Source: Kiloniella sp. (GTDB lineage Bacteria; Pseudomonadota; Alphaproteobacteria; UBA7985). From it: a DNA stretch of 57,002 nucleotides. Below are positions 25,453 to 34,379 of the stretch, piece after piece; within the stretch, counting starts at the first letter, position 1; the number at the start of each line of letters is the position of its first letter. The stretch spans positions 93,665-150,666 of the forward strand of contig NZET01000022.1 in the NCBI GenBank assembly GCA_002690455.1. Direction: 5' to 3'. The translations under genes were made by a program, and so were the position numbers. The notes under the pieces are model-generated. The model saw only the letters and a list, made by a program, of their open reading frames with translations, ran no database searches and was not told the origin of the DNA.

Positions 25453-26844
25453 ATGCAGTACATCTCAACACGCGGCGCGGCGCCTGAACTTGGGTTTGAC
25501 GAAGTTCTGCTTGTCGGATTGGCAAACGATGGCGGGCTTTACGTTCCCAAGACCTGGCCGCAAGTCAGCACTGAGCAGCTCCACCAGTGGTCGACGCTGA
25601 GCTATCAGGCGCTGGCCGTTGAGGTCATGCTGCCCTTTGTCGAGGACAGCATTCCGCGAGACGACTTTGCTGTGCTGGTGGACCGAGCCTATTCAACCTT
25701 CCAGCACTCTTCGGTGACACCGCTCAAACAGCTCGATTCTAATCTGTACCTGTTGGAGTTGTTCCACGGCCCCACGCTGGCCTTTAAGGACTGCGCGCTG
25801 CAACTGCTGGGACATCTATTCGACCACGTGCTGGAGCAGCAGGACCGCCGCGTTACCATTGTCGGCGCGACGTCTGGTGATACGGGCTCGGCAGCGATCG
25901 AGGCGATCAAGGGCCGTGCGCGCGCCGATATCTTTATCCTGTTCCCTGAGGGTCGAGTAAGCCCGGTGCAGCAGCGGCAAATGACAACAGTTAGAGCCGA
26001 GAACGTGCATGCGCTGGCCATCGATGGAACCTTTGACGACTGCCAAGATCTCGTTAAGGCCATGTTTGCCGACAAAGGATTCCGTGAAAAGGTCAATCTT
26101 TCCGCCGTGAATTCAATCAACTGGGCGCGCATCATGGCTCAGATCGTCTACTACTTCTGGGCCGCACTCCGCTTAGGAGCGCCAGAGCGAGAGGTCGATT
26201 TCTGTGTTCCCACGGGTAACTTCGGAAACGTTTTTGCGGGTTACGCCGCGAAGCAGATGGGCCTGCCTATGGGGCGGCTGATGGTTGGTTCGAATCGCAA
26301 TGATATCCTGACCCGCTTTTTCGAAAGTGATGACATGAGCACGCGCGCGGTTGAGCCAAGCCTGAGCCCGTCCATGGACATCCAGATATCGTCGAATTTT
26401 GAGCGTTACCTCTTCGACCTTCTCGACCGTGACGGAAAGGCGACAGGTCAAACTATGACCGATTTCCGCCGGACCGGCCGGATGCAGGTGGGTCAGGGCG
26501 GCTGGAACCGCGCCAAGTCCGAATTTCATGGATTTTCGCTGAGTGATTCGGCCTGTGTGGCGGCCATGCAGCACTGGCACAAAGCCGCTGGCGAAGTGCT
26601 TGATCCGCACACAGTGATCGGGGTCCAGCACGCGGCTGAGTTTGGTACCGTTGAGCGGCCTGCGGTCGCGCTGGCGACGGCGCATCCGGCAAAATTTCCT
26701 GCAGCAGTGAAGCGGGCGCTGGGGTTTGAGCCGGCGCTGCCTTCGCATCTCACTGACCTTTACGACCGACCCGAGCAGTTCTCCGTGCTGGCCAACGTGC
26801 TCGAAGACGTGCAAAACCACGTTCTGACTAACCGGCGGGGCTGA
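25453..26844 (+). CDS. thrC: Threonine synthase
   Basis: 463 residues. A PLP-dependent lyase that makes threonine from O-phosphohomoserine. The PLP lysine lies in FHGPTLAFKDCALQLLG, and the phosphate loop is ATSGDTGSAAIEA. NSINWARIMAQIVYYF and VPTGNFGNVFAGY are also typical. The N-terminal YISTRGAAPELGFDEVLL is the class-specific start. It lies between the oxidase cluster and an M16 peptidase, as in many alphaproteobacteria. Confidence 0.97.
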   Translation: MQYISTRGAAPELGFDEVLLVGLANDGGLYVPKTWPQVSTEQLHQWSTLSYQALAVEVMLPFVEDSIPRDDFAVLVDRAYSTFQHSSVTPLKQLDSNLYLLELFHGPTLAFKDCALQLLGHLFDHVLEQQDRRVTIVGATSGDTGSAAIEAIKGRARADIFILFPEGRVSPVQQRQMTTVRAENVHALAIDGTFDDCQDLVKAMFADKGFREKVNLSAVNSINWARIMAQIVYYFWAALRLGAPEREVDFCVPTGNFGNVFAGYAAKQMGLPMGRLMVGSNRNDILTRFFESDDMSTRAVEPSLSPSMDIQISSNFERYLFDLLDRDGKATGQTMTDFRRTGRMQVGQGGWNRAKSEFHGFSLSDSACVAAMQHWHKAAGEVLDPHTVIGVQHAAEFGTVERPAVALATAHPAKFPAAVKRALGFEPALPSHLTDLYDRPEQFSVLANVLEDVQNHVLTNRRG

Positions 26845-26892
26845 GGCCGTGCGCAGGTTCGTGCGCGATAGGGCGCGCGGGGGGGAGGGGTC

Positions 26893-28167
26893 TTGAGCGT
26901 AACCATCAGCCAACTTAACAACGGTCTCCAGATCGTTACGGACGCCATGCCCGGTGTAGAGACAGTGGCTCTGGGACTATGGTTCAAGGTCGGTGCGCGC
27001 TACGAAAAGCCTGAATACAGCGGGATGGCCCACTTCCTTGAACATCTGCTGTTCAAGGGTACGGCCCGACGTTCTGCCTTTGCCATCAGTGAAGAAATCG
27101 AGGCAAAGGGTGGGTACCTAAACGCCTACACCAGTCGCGAGAGCACGGCCTTTTACGCCCGCATGCTGAGCAAGGATACAGCGCTGGGGCTGGACGTGCT
27201 GTCAGACATTCTGCAGAGCTCGGTGCTAGACGACCGCGATATCGAGCGTGAGCGCGCGGTCATTCTTCAGGAAATTGCGCAGGCTGAAGATGCGCCAGAT
27301 GACGTGGTGTTCACCGATTTTCAGGCGCAAGCCTTCATGAAACAGGGCCTGGGGCAGTCAGTGCTGGGTAATCAGCAGACTGTGGGACAGATTGATCGCG
27401 CGGCAGCATGGGAGTTCTGGCACCACCACTACCGCCCCGATAAGGCCATTCTAGTGGCCAGTGGCGGGGTCGATCACGATGACATCACCCGGCAGGCTGA
27501 AACCCTGTTCTGGCCCGATCGGGCGCAACGAGGGGCGCGGGAAATGCCGCCCGCAGCGCTCTACACGGGTGGAGTGCATTTGCGAAAACGCACGTTGGAG
27601 CAGGTGCACACTGTTCTAGGCTTCGAAGGCGCACCGTTAACGGAGGCTCGTTACTTCGCCAGCGCTGTGCTGGCGACACTGCTGGGCGGTGGGGCGTCAT
27701 CCCGCCTGTTTCAAGAAGTGCGCGAACGAAGGGGGCTGGCCTATCACGTGGGTGCTCATACCTCGGGTTATGCCGATACCGGGTTGTTTTCCGTCTACGC
27801 CGGCACGGGGCAGGAGGCGGAGACCGAACTGCTCGGTGTTGTGATCGACGAATTCCAGCGCCTGGTCGAGGAGCCAATAGGAGAGGACGAGGTCGAGCGG
27901 GCTCGGGCGCAGATCCGGACCTCGTTCCTGATGGCGCGGGAGAGCACGTCGAGTCGAGCTGAAGACGCCGCGCAGCAAATGCTGGTCTACGGGATTCCGC
28001 GTTCTGTTTCGGATCTTATCGGGCAAATCGATGCGGTTGACGCGGCGGCCTTGCGGCAGGAGGCTGAGCTCATCCTCTCGACCCCCATGACACTGGCCGC
28101 CGTCGGGCCGGTTGACGATCCTGCGGCTTTGCAAAAGCTCACCGAGCGGCTGCACGTAGCGGGTTAA
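26893..28167 (+). CDS. M16-family zinc peptidase (mitochondrial processing peptidase type)
   Basis: 424 residues, two M16 halves. The inverted zinc motif is HFLEH in MAHFLEHLLFKGT (~46-58), with the distal Glu in the segment ERERAVILQEIAQAEDAP. GGGASSRLFQEVRERRGLAYHVGAH is the second-domain glycine-rich segment. Alphaproteobacterial members next to thrC resemble beta-MPP and probably degrade or trim peptides. The start is TTG at 26893, preceded by GGGAGGGG; no in-frame ATG exists near the family N-terminus. Confidence 0.92.
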   Translation: MSVTISQLNNGLQIVTDAMPGVETVALGLWFKVGARYEKPEYSGMAHFLEHLLFKGTARRSAFAISEEIEAKGGYLNAYTSRESTAFYARMLSKDTALGLDVLSDILQSSVLDDRDIERERAVILQEIAQAEDAPDDVVFTDFQAQAFMKQGLGQSVLGNQQTVGQIDRAAAWEFWHHHYRPDKAILVASGGVDHDDITRQAETLFWPDRAQRGAREMPPAALYTGGVHLRKRTLEQVHTVLGFEGAPLTEARYFASAVLATLLGGGASSRLFQEVRERRGLAYHVGAHTSGYADTGLFSVYAGTGQEAETELLGVVIDEFQRLVEEPIGEDEVERARAQIRTSFLMARESTSSRAEDAAQQMLVYGIPRSVSDLIGQIDAVDAAALRQEAELILSTPMTLAAVGPVDDPAALQKLTERLHVAG

Positions 28168-28198
28168 TCGCTGGTTGCCGCTCCTTGTTTCCGCCAGC

Positions 28199-28789
28199 TT
28201 ACTTGTCAGCAGCCGGGGGCAGGATTACGGCTTGTCCGCAGACAGCCTCGCCGTCCTGAACCATCATCATCGGATCCCCGTAGAGCTGGTATCCGTCCGC
28301 CAGCGCGGCAGAAATCTTTTCGCAGAATTCGCGGGTGTTCGGGCCGGTGAGAAAGCGATAGGCGAGGCGCTCGGTTGCAGCAGTGCCGCCCTCTTCACCT
28401 TCCAAGGGCTGAATGGATTCAATGCGAAACTGTGCGGTGGCATCATCAACGGTGGCCCAGGCCCGCTCCTGCCATTTGGCTTCAGCCTGCTCATAGCTCT
28501 CGAACGGTCCATGACGTTCGGGTATGCCGGCCCACTCCTTGAAGGATGTATCTTTGAAGCTACCACCGATCACCCAGAAGGCGCCCTTGCCGCCAGCGGT
28601 AAGGTCAACTTCCTCGATATGGAAATGAGCATTGGCGTCGTCGACAGTTTCCCAGGCCAGTTGCTGCCAGACCTTTAGCGCATTGTCATAGGTATCAAAG
28701 GGACCCTCGCGCACTTCTTGCGTGCCGTCGGCCAGATTTTTGAAGGCGGTTGATTCATAAACACCGCCCACGACCCAGAACTGCCGCAT
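28199..28789 (-). CDS. Tandem DUF4170 - DUF4170 - DUF1737 protein
   Basis: 196 residues made of three modules. Residues 2-61 (FWVVGGVYES ... GPFDTYDNA ... WETVDDANAHFHI) and 70-126 (FWVIGGSFKD ... GPFESYEQA ... WATVDDATAQFRI) are two copies of the DUF4170 unit, which is normally a separate ~70-residue protein. Residues 143-192 (YRFLTGPNTREFC ... DGYQLYGDP ... GQAVIL) match DUF1737, also usually separate. Functions of both are unknown; no catalytic motif is visible, and the small repeated fold suggests binding. AAAGGG precedes the ATG and directly abuts a (CAG)7 tract. Confidence 0.8.
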   Translation of the reverse strand: MRQFWVVGGVYESTAFKNLADGTQEVREGPFDTYDNALKVWQQLAWETVDDANAHFHIEEVDLTAGGKGAFWVIGGSFKDTSFKEWAGIPERHGPFESYEQAEAKWQERAWATVDDATAQFRIESIQPLEGEEGGTAATERLAYRFLTGPNTREFCEKISAALADGYQLYGDPMMMVQDGEAVCGQAVILPPAADK

Positions 28790-28804
28790 GTGTTTCGCCC
28801 TTTG

Positions 28805-28825
28805 CTGCTGCTGCTGCTGCTGCTG
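28805..28825. repeat. (CTG)7 trinucleotide repeat next to a ribosome-binding site
   Basis: Seven perfect CTG units (CAG on the minus strand) are followed by degenerate GTG/GCG units. The tract ends one base before the AAAGGG ribosome-binding site of the minus-strand DUF4170 gene. Confidence 0.9.
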
Positions 28826-28906
28826 GTGGTGGCGGCGGTGAGCCGCTCGGTTGCAGCGATCTCGTAGCCTTCCTGGCCGTCGCTGTCATCGCGCAAAGCG
28901 CGAGGG

Positions 28907-29512
28907 TCAGGCGTGTCCACCCACGGAAGCAAGTTGGCCCGGGTCAATACCGAGCTTGGCAATGGCTTGTTTCCAGGCGGGCTCATTCTCTGAGAGGAAA
29001 ATCAACTCGTGATCAGGCTCAATACTGATCCAGGCGTTGGCCTCCAACTCCTGCTCCAACTGCCCTGCGGCCCACTGTGAGCAGCCAAGCGCGATCAGGT
29101 AGTCAGCCGGTCCCTGCCCTTCGGCGATGTCCCGCAGGATCTCCACTGCCGTGGTCAGGCAGACCTCGTCGGTGACTTTCAACGTGGTATCGTGTTCGTA
29201 GTCGGGAGAATGCAAAACAAAGCCACGCTGTTCCTGCACCGGGCCGCCGCGCGTCACCCGCCCGCGGGGAGTCACGTTAGCGTCGATGGAGAGGTTCTCC
29301 AGCACTTCGGTGAAGGTTAGGCCGTGATGGCTGTGGTTTACGACCACGCCCATGGCCCCGTCTTCGCCGTGAAGACACATGTATATCACCGACTTCTCAA
29401 AGAGCGGGTCGCCGATGTGTGGCGTTGCCACCAGCAATTTGCCTTGCAGCCCATAGGGGGTGCTGGCGACGGAAAACTCCTGCGGTGGGGCGGTCGGCTC
29501 GGGCATACGCAT
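28907..29512 (-). CDS. AlgH / YqgE family protein (UPF0301)
   Basis: 201 residues. The core reads GKLLVATPHIGDPLFEKSVIY, then GAMGVVVNH, VTRGGPVQEQRGFVLH and ALGCSQWAAGQLEQEL, all characteristic of the YqgE/AlgH family. Members are cytosolic; the name comes from alginate regulation in Pseudomonas, and the molecular role is unsettled. The ATG at 29512 lacks a clear Shine-Dalgarno sequence; a second ATG two codons later is equally possible. It is divergent from the ScsB gene. Confidence 0.93.
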   Translation of the reverse strand: MRMPEPTAPPQEFSVASTPYGLQGKLLVATPHIGDPLFEKSVIYMCLHGEDGAMGVVVNHSHHGLTFTEVLENLSIDANVTPRGRVTRGGPVQEQRGFVLHSPDYEHDTTLKVTDEVCLTTAVEILRDIAEGQGPADYLIALGCSQWAAGQLEQELEANAWISIEPDHELIFLSENEPAWKQAIAKLGIDPGQLASVGGHA

Positions 29513-29583
29513 TAGACTAGGCGGCTCGCCGCATCTGTAAAGGCGCAAAACTGTGACATTCCGCTTCGCAGTCCATTAAGACG

Positions 29584-29609
29584 GTCGATGGTGGCTGTCG
29601 ATGGTGGCT
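29584..29609. repeat. 13-bp tandem duplication
   Basis: Two perfect adjacent copies of GTCGATGGTGGCT lie in the divergent region between the AlgH and ScsB genes, where promoters of both must sit. Confidence 0.85.
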
Positions 29610-29750
29610 CAGCGTGTCGTGAAGCGACAGTGAGGACGGAATTATCTATAGCTGGGTGCGAGGCAGGTCGTTGACCCGGACAAAGGCTGTCGTCGCCTGA
29701 GGGTGGAGCAGACAACGGTGTCAAACAGAGAGTGGGGGCCAGAAAGCAGA

Positions 29751-32012
29751 ATGTCATTCATGACGAGACAGCTGAACAGGCTGTGCGGACTGCCGCGCGC
29801 CTTGGCCGGGATTCAGGAGTGCATATCGACAACCAGACAGCGCTTCCGTGAGTCTGCACGCCGGACGCGGCGGCGTACTTTTGGCACTGTGACTGCTGCG
29901 GTTTTCAGCGGTGTGCTGATGCCAGTTGCGACGGCACACGCCGATGCCTCGTTCTGGATGCAGGGCTCACAAGCCGAAGTCCGAGTTATTTCCGCTTATA
30001 CTGCCACGGGTGAAACCGAGACTACGGTTCCGCTGGGACTTGAGTTCAAGATGAATGAGGGATGGCACATTTACTGGCGGACGCCCGGGGAAGCGGGTTT
30101 GCCCCCGGAGCTGGACTACGGTCAGTCGTTGAACGTTGCTGACGTTGTGTTTTCTTGGCCGGTTCCGACCCGGGATGTCGCTTACGGTGTCGAGACGTTT
30201 GTCTACAAGGACCATGTAATCCTGCCTTTCGATGTTAGTCTGGTCACACCCGGCCAACCGCTGGATCTTCGCGGGAAAGTCGATTTCTTGATCTGCGCTG
30301 ATGTCTGTATTCCTGACAGCGTTGCCGTTGACTTCAGTCTCCCTGGCGGACCTGCTGAAGTTGCGCGAGGAGAGGCTGCGCTACTCAATGCGTATGAGAC
30401 CCAAATTCCAGCAGACAACAACGGCGGTGTCGGCTTGCAGGTCGCGAGCATTCGCTTTGAGCCTGCCGTGGATCCTGACAACCCGGTCCTTGTCGGTTTT
30501 CTCAATACTCGCCTGATGTCCATGTTCGAAATGTTGGCACCGGATGTCTTTGCCGAAGTGCCGGAAGGTTTCAGCGTCCGCGAACCTGAGGTTACGCTTT
30601 CGACAGACCGGATGTCGGGTCTGGTGCGCTCGCCTGTTTTTCGGGAGAGCTGGGCCCCCACGACACTAGCGGCTGCTGATGCTGTTATCACAGTGGCTGA
30701 CGGTATCCGTGGTGTGCAATTGGCTGAATTCCGGCTACTCGACGGTTTTGATCCGACTGAGGCTTTGGTCGGTTTTGGGACCGGCTCGGGTGTCGGCGTG
30801 GCGGGATTGCCGCCGCTGGATCTGTCCCCGATGTCCGTGCTCGGCATTCTGTTACTGGCAGTGGTCGGCGGCCTCATCCTGAACTTCATGCCCTGCGTGC
30901 TGCCGGTTCTGTCACTCAAGATGTTTTCGGTGGTTTCCCAAGGAGGTCAGGCCGATGCACGCATCCGCCTGTCCTTTGCAGCCACTGCACTGGGAATCCT
31001 CGTCAGCTTTCTGACATTGGCACTGGCCTTTGCCGGGCTGAAGCTTGCTGGTGCCTCCTTTGGTTGGGGTGTTCAATTCACCCAACCGGCGTTCATTCTG
31101 GTGTTGCTGGCCGTGGTGATCAGTTTTGCGCTAAATCTCTTTGGGCTGTTAGAGATCCCCAATATTCCAGGATTGGGACGGCTAGGCGCGAACCAGCGCG
31201 GTTTCCTCGGAGACTTTACGTCCGGGGTACTGGCGACCCTGCTGGCCACTCCCTGTTCCGCGCCGTTCCTGGGCACCGCCATCGGTTTTGCGCTGGCGGC
31301 TCCCGTACCGATGCTAGTGTTGATCTTCCTGTTCGTTGGTGTCGGGCTGGCGCTACCGTACTTCGCCGTTATGACTTTTCCGCAGCTTGCGGCCGCCATG
31401 CCACGGCCGGGGCGGTGGATGTTGCGCCTTCGGCAAGTGCTGGCTCTGGCGCTGATAGCGACGGCTGTGTGGCTGACCGGTGTGTTGCTCAAACAGTGGG
31501 GTGTGACCTCTGACTTGCGGTGGCTGGCGGCCCTTTCTGCCGGTATAATCCTTGCCGCGGGGGCCTTATTCGGGCGTTGGGCGATTGCGGGCGTCGGTGC
31601 AGTTGGTGCCGCAGTGCCGCTGGCACTGGTGCTGATGATCAGCCCGCAGGCAACGGCATCCGCCGGAGCAACCTTTCAGCCGTTTTCGGAGTCCGCCTTG
31701 AACGCCGCACTAGACGACGGCAAGACTGTGTTCGTCGATGTAACGGCCGATTGGTGTCTGACCTGCAAGACGAACAAGATCCGGGCAATAAACCATGAAG
31801 ATGTCCAGGCGGCACTGTCTGCCGATGCTGTGGTCTCGCTACAGGCAGACTGGACCGCCTATGATGCCTCGATCACCGAGTATCTGGCAGCGAACGGGCG
31901 GCGGGCAATTCCTTTCAACGCCGTCTACAACCCAAAATCCCGTAAGGCTGAAGTTCTGCCAGAGCTGCTATCCCCCAAAGACGTGCTAGAGGCGCTTGCC
32001 CGAACGCAGTGA
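29751..32012 (+). CDS. Membrane thiol:disulfide reductase (DsbD/ScsB family)
   Basis: 753 residues in three parts. A periplasmic N-domain (~65-330) holds a CxxxC pair in LICADVCIPDS. Then comes an eight-helix membrane domain with the two reactive cysteines in NFMPCVLPVLSLKM and ATPCSAPFLGTAIGF. A C-terminal thioredoxin domain has the WCLTCK active site. This is the ScsB/DsbD layout, which carries electrons from cytosolic thioredoxin to periplasmic partners. The signal peptide core (TVTAAVFSGVLMPVATAHA) follows an unusually long basic stretch of ~43 residues, so the true start may lie further in. A peroxiredoxin gene follows. Confidence 0.9.
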   Translation: MSFMTRQLNRLCGLPRALAGIQECISTTRQRFRESARRTRRRTFGTVTAAVFSGVLMPVATAHADASFWMQGSQAEVRVISAYTATGETETTVPLGLEFKMNEGWHIYWRTPGEAGLPPELDYGQSLNVADVVFSWPVPTRDVAYGVETFVYKDHVILPFDVSLVTPGQPLDLRGKVDFLICADVCIPDSVAVDFSLPGGPAEVARGEAALLNAYETQIPADNNGGVGLQVASIRFEPAVDPDNPVLVGFLNTRLMSMFEMLAPDVFAEVPEGFSVREPEVTLSTDRMSGLVRSPVFRESWAPTTLAAADAVITVADGIRGVQLAEFRLLDGFDPTEALVGFGTGSGVGVAGLPPLDLSPMSVLGILLLAVVGGLILNFMPCVLPVLSLKMFSVVSQGGQADARIRLSFAATALGILVSFLTLALAFAGLKLAGASFGWGVQFTQPAFILVLLAVVISFALNLFGLLEIPNIPGLGRLGANQRGFLGDFTSGVLATLLATPCSAPFLGTAIGFALAAPVPMLVLIFLFVGVGLALPYFAVMTFPQLAAAMPRPGRWMLRLRQVLALALIATAVWLTGVLLKQWGVTSDLRWLAALSAGIILAAGALFGRWAIAGVGAVGAAVPLALVLMISPQATASAGATFQPFSESALNAALDDGKTVFVDVTADWCLTCKTNKIRAINHEDVQAALSADAVVSLQADWTAYDASITEYLAANGRRAIPFNAVYNPKSRKAEVLPELLSPKDVLEALARTQ

Positions 32013-32168
32013 CCGCGCCATTTCATTCCCTGGTGGTGCTGCTTGCCGCTATTCCCTCGGCTATCGGCCTTGCGCATGGTGCCAAAAGCCGCGAGCTTTC
32101 CGCCACAGTCTGGGGGGCTTTGGCGGGACACGCACCATATAGTGAGTATGGATTTGAGAGAGACCGGC

Positions 32169-32645
32169 ATGACCATCAGCGTAGGTGAAACCTTTCCGAA
32201 TGTAACCGTGAAGACCTGGGATGATGCTCCGGTCGACTTGTCTGTTGGCGACCTGATTGCTGGCAAGACGGTCGTTATCTTTGGCGTTCCGGGGGCGTTT
32301 ACCCCAACCTGCAGCATGCGCCATCTGCCAGGCTTCGTGGACCACTACGAGGCGATCCGGGCCAAGGGTGTCGACATCATTGCTGTGCACTCGGTCAACG
32401 ACCCGTATGTCCTTAACACCTGGAACAAGGATCAGGGGCACGAGGGTATTGAGACACTCGCAGACTGGGATGCAACCCTGGCCAAAGCACTGGGGGTCGA
32501 TGCAGATATGTCGAAGACCGGCCTGGGAACCCGTGCTGTGCGGTATGCGGCGATCGTGCGCGACGGCGAAGTGACATATTTTGAAACTGGCGGCTTAGAG
32601 GTCTCGGGCGCGGAGGCGATCCTGGAGGCCTTGGATGTGGACTGA
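32169..32645 (+). CDS. Peroxiredoxin (Prx5 / thiol peroxidase type)
   Basis: 158 residues. The peroxidatic Cys48 lies in PGAFTPTCSMRHLPGF, the signature of the Prx5/AhpE-like group, with the catalytic Thr45 and a later Arg. These enzymes reduce H2O2 and organic peroxides using thioredoxin or glutaredoxin. No signal peptide, so cytosolic. The ATG at 32169 was chosen because the family begins here and GAGAGAG precedes it. It is convergent with rnhA; a type A palindrome starts 39 bp after its stop. Confidence 0.93.
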   Translation: MTISVGETFPNVTVKTWDDAPVDLSVGDLIAGKTVVIFGVPGAFTPTCSMRHLPGFVDHYEAIRAKGVDIIAVHSVNDPYVLNTWNKDQGHEGIETLADWDATLAKALGVDADMSKTGLGTRAVRYAAIVRDGEVTYFETGGLEVSGAEAILEALDVD

Positions 32646-32683
32646 GGGTGTCGGAGCGCCTTACTCGTCTCAGCCGCAGTGTT

Positions 32684-32732
32684 TGCGCGTGGGAGATTTG
32701 AAAGCCGCGAAGCGGCGTCAAATCGAGCGCGC
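32684..32732 (+). repeat. Palindromic element, type A copy 2
   Basis: It is identical to copy 1 at 13692 except for one base in the first internal loop (GAAAG for GTAAG). The outer stem is even longer here: TTTGCGCG pairs with CGCGCAAA. It lies between the convergent peroxiredoxin and rnhA genes. Confidence 0.92.
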
Positions 32733-32868
32733 AAAAATGATTAAGAACGCAGCCCAGTTGACTGGTTTTAATCGGAGCGAGATCACTGTTGGCTAGAGCA
32801 GCCTGCATCTCTCGTTGTTCTTTATCTCACTCGTATTCGTTCGCGTCCCAATCCTCCTCCGCTAAAGT

Positions 32869-33300
32869 CTATGCCCGGGGAATCCCAGCCCGAGCCAGCT
32901 CGTCCGCTCGCTCGTTTTCCGGGTGGCCCGCATGGCCCTTGACCCAGCGCCATTCCACCTGATGACGATCTCGTGCCGCGTCCAGCGCTTTCCATAAATC
33001 TTCGTTTTTCACTGGCTCTTTCTTGGCGTTCTTCCACCCCCGACGCTTCCAGCCGTCGATCCAAGCTGTTATCCCGTCCTTGACGTAGACACTGTCTGTG
33101 GTCAGCACCACCTCACACGGACGGGTCAGTGCGTTCAGCGCCTCGATAGCGGCTGTCAGCTCCATGCGGTTGTTGGTGGTATCCTCCGACCCGCCGGAAA
33201 GTTCCCGCGTTGCGTCACCGAAGCGCAGTATCGCCCCCCAGCCGCCCGGACCCGGATTGCCACTACAGGCCCCATCGGTGAAGATCTCAACCCGGCTCAT
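32869..33300 (-). CDS. rnhA: Ribonuclease HI
   Basis: 143 residues. The four acidic residues of the active site are recognisable: Asp9 in [15 protein letters not shown], Glu in [13 protein letters not shown], Asp in TTDSVYV and the final Asp in NERADELA. The His loop ([13 protein letters not shown]) is present. RNase HI removes RNA from RNA-DNA hybrids. The start overlaps the ispH stop by four bases (ATGA), so the two genes are cotranslated. In many alphaproteobacteria thrB lies between ispH and rnhA; here it is missing. Confidence 0.96.
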   Translation of the reverse strand: MSRVEIFTDGACSGNPGPGGWGAILRFGDATRELSGGSEDTTNNRMELTAAIEALNALTRPCEVVLTTDSVYVKDGITAWIDGWKRRGWKNAKKEPVKNEDLWKALDAARDRHQVEWRWVKGHAGHPENERADELARAGIPRA

Positions 33301-34262
33301 TCCGATTCATCCCGCAACTCGCGTGGGACGTTAAAAAACACGTTCTCATCCCTCACGGTTTCCAGCCTGACCTCCACGTCGAACCGTTGGCGCAAAGCAT
33401 CTAGGATCTCGTCGACCAATACTTCTGGCGCCGATGCCCCAGCGGTCAACCCCAGCGACTTCAGGCCGTCAAGTGGCAGATTGGCGACGTCTGCACCCCG
33501 TTGCACCAGAAACGAGCGCGTGGCTCCCGCTTGTTGCGCCACGTCGACCAGACGGTTTGAGTTCGATGAATTCGGCGCGCCAACCACTAGAAATCCCTCG
33601 CAATCTGACGCGATCGCCTTCACCGCTTCCTGTCGGTTGGTTGTCGCGTAGCAGATATCGCCCGCATGGGGCTCGGTGATCTCGGGAAAGCGCTGCTTCA
33701 GCGCAGCGATGACCGTAGCTGTATCGTCGACAGACAGCGTTGTCTGAGTCACGTAGGCGAGCCCAGCCCCTGTTTCCGTTGCAATATCAGGCCAATCCAG
33801 CGCCTGAACCTGCTCCACCGTGCTGATCAGGCTGACAGCCCCCGGAGGCAATTGGCCCAGGGTGCCGATAACCTCCGGATGCCCGTCGTGGCCGATCAGA
33901 ATAACGCGCTTACCGCCCGCGTGGGCGCGCTCGGCCTCGCGGTGTACCTTGGAGACCAGCGGGCAGGTCGCGTCTACAAAGTGCATGTTACGCCGTTTGG
34001 CCTCCGCCGGTACGGCTTTGGGGACCCCGTGGGCGGAGAAGATGACGGGCCTGTCGGCTGGCGCTTCGTCCAGCTCGTCAATGAACACGGCGCCTTTGGC
34101 CTCCAGCCCTTCGACCACAAAGCGGTTATGGACGATTTCATGCCGGACATAGACCGGCTCGCCGTACCGTTTCAGGGCTCGCTCAACAATGTCGATGGCA
34201 CGCACCACCCCGGCACAAAACCCGCGCGGGGCAGCAAGTTTGACAGTCAGGGGAGGCTTCAT
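33297..34262 (-). CDS. ispH: 4-hydroxy-3-methylbut-2-enyl diphosphate reductase
   Basis: 321 residues. The last step of the non-mevalonate isoprenoid pathway, making IPP and DMAPP. The three cluster cysteines are visible: C16 in [13 protein letters not shown], one in [13 protein letters not shown] and one in [18 protein letters not shown] and [11 protein letters not shown] are other active-site segments. The enzyme needs electrons from ferredoxin or flavodoxin. It is preceded by yifB (117 bp) on the same strand and overlaps rnhA. Confidence 0.97.
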   Translation of the reverse strand: MKPPLTVKLAAPRGFCAGVVRAIDIVERALKRYGEPVYVRHEIVHNRFVVEGLEAKGAVFIDELDEAPADRPVIFSAHGVPKAVPAEAKRRNMHFVDATCPLVSKVHREAERAHAGGKRVILIGHDGHPEVIGTLGQLPPGAVSLISTVEQVQALDWPDIATETGAGLAYVTQTTLSVDDTATVIAALKQRFPEITEPHAGDICYATTNRQEAVKAIASDCEGFLVVGAPNSSNSNRLVDVAQQAGATRSFLVQRGADVANLPLDGLKSLGLTAGASAPEVLVDEILDALRQRFDVEVRLETVRDENVFFNVPRELRDESE

Positions 34263-34379
34263 CCGGCCCTCCTTTCGGGGTTTCCAACAGGCCGTGCCGT
34301 TCGGGACAAGGCGTGTCAGTTTATCGCGCCGCGTGCCTGTTCGGTCGGGCGCTTACCAGATGTAGTGATGAACCCTGGC

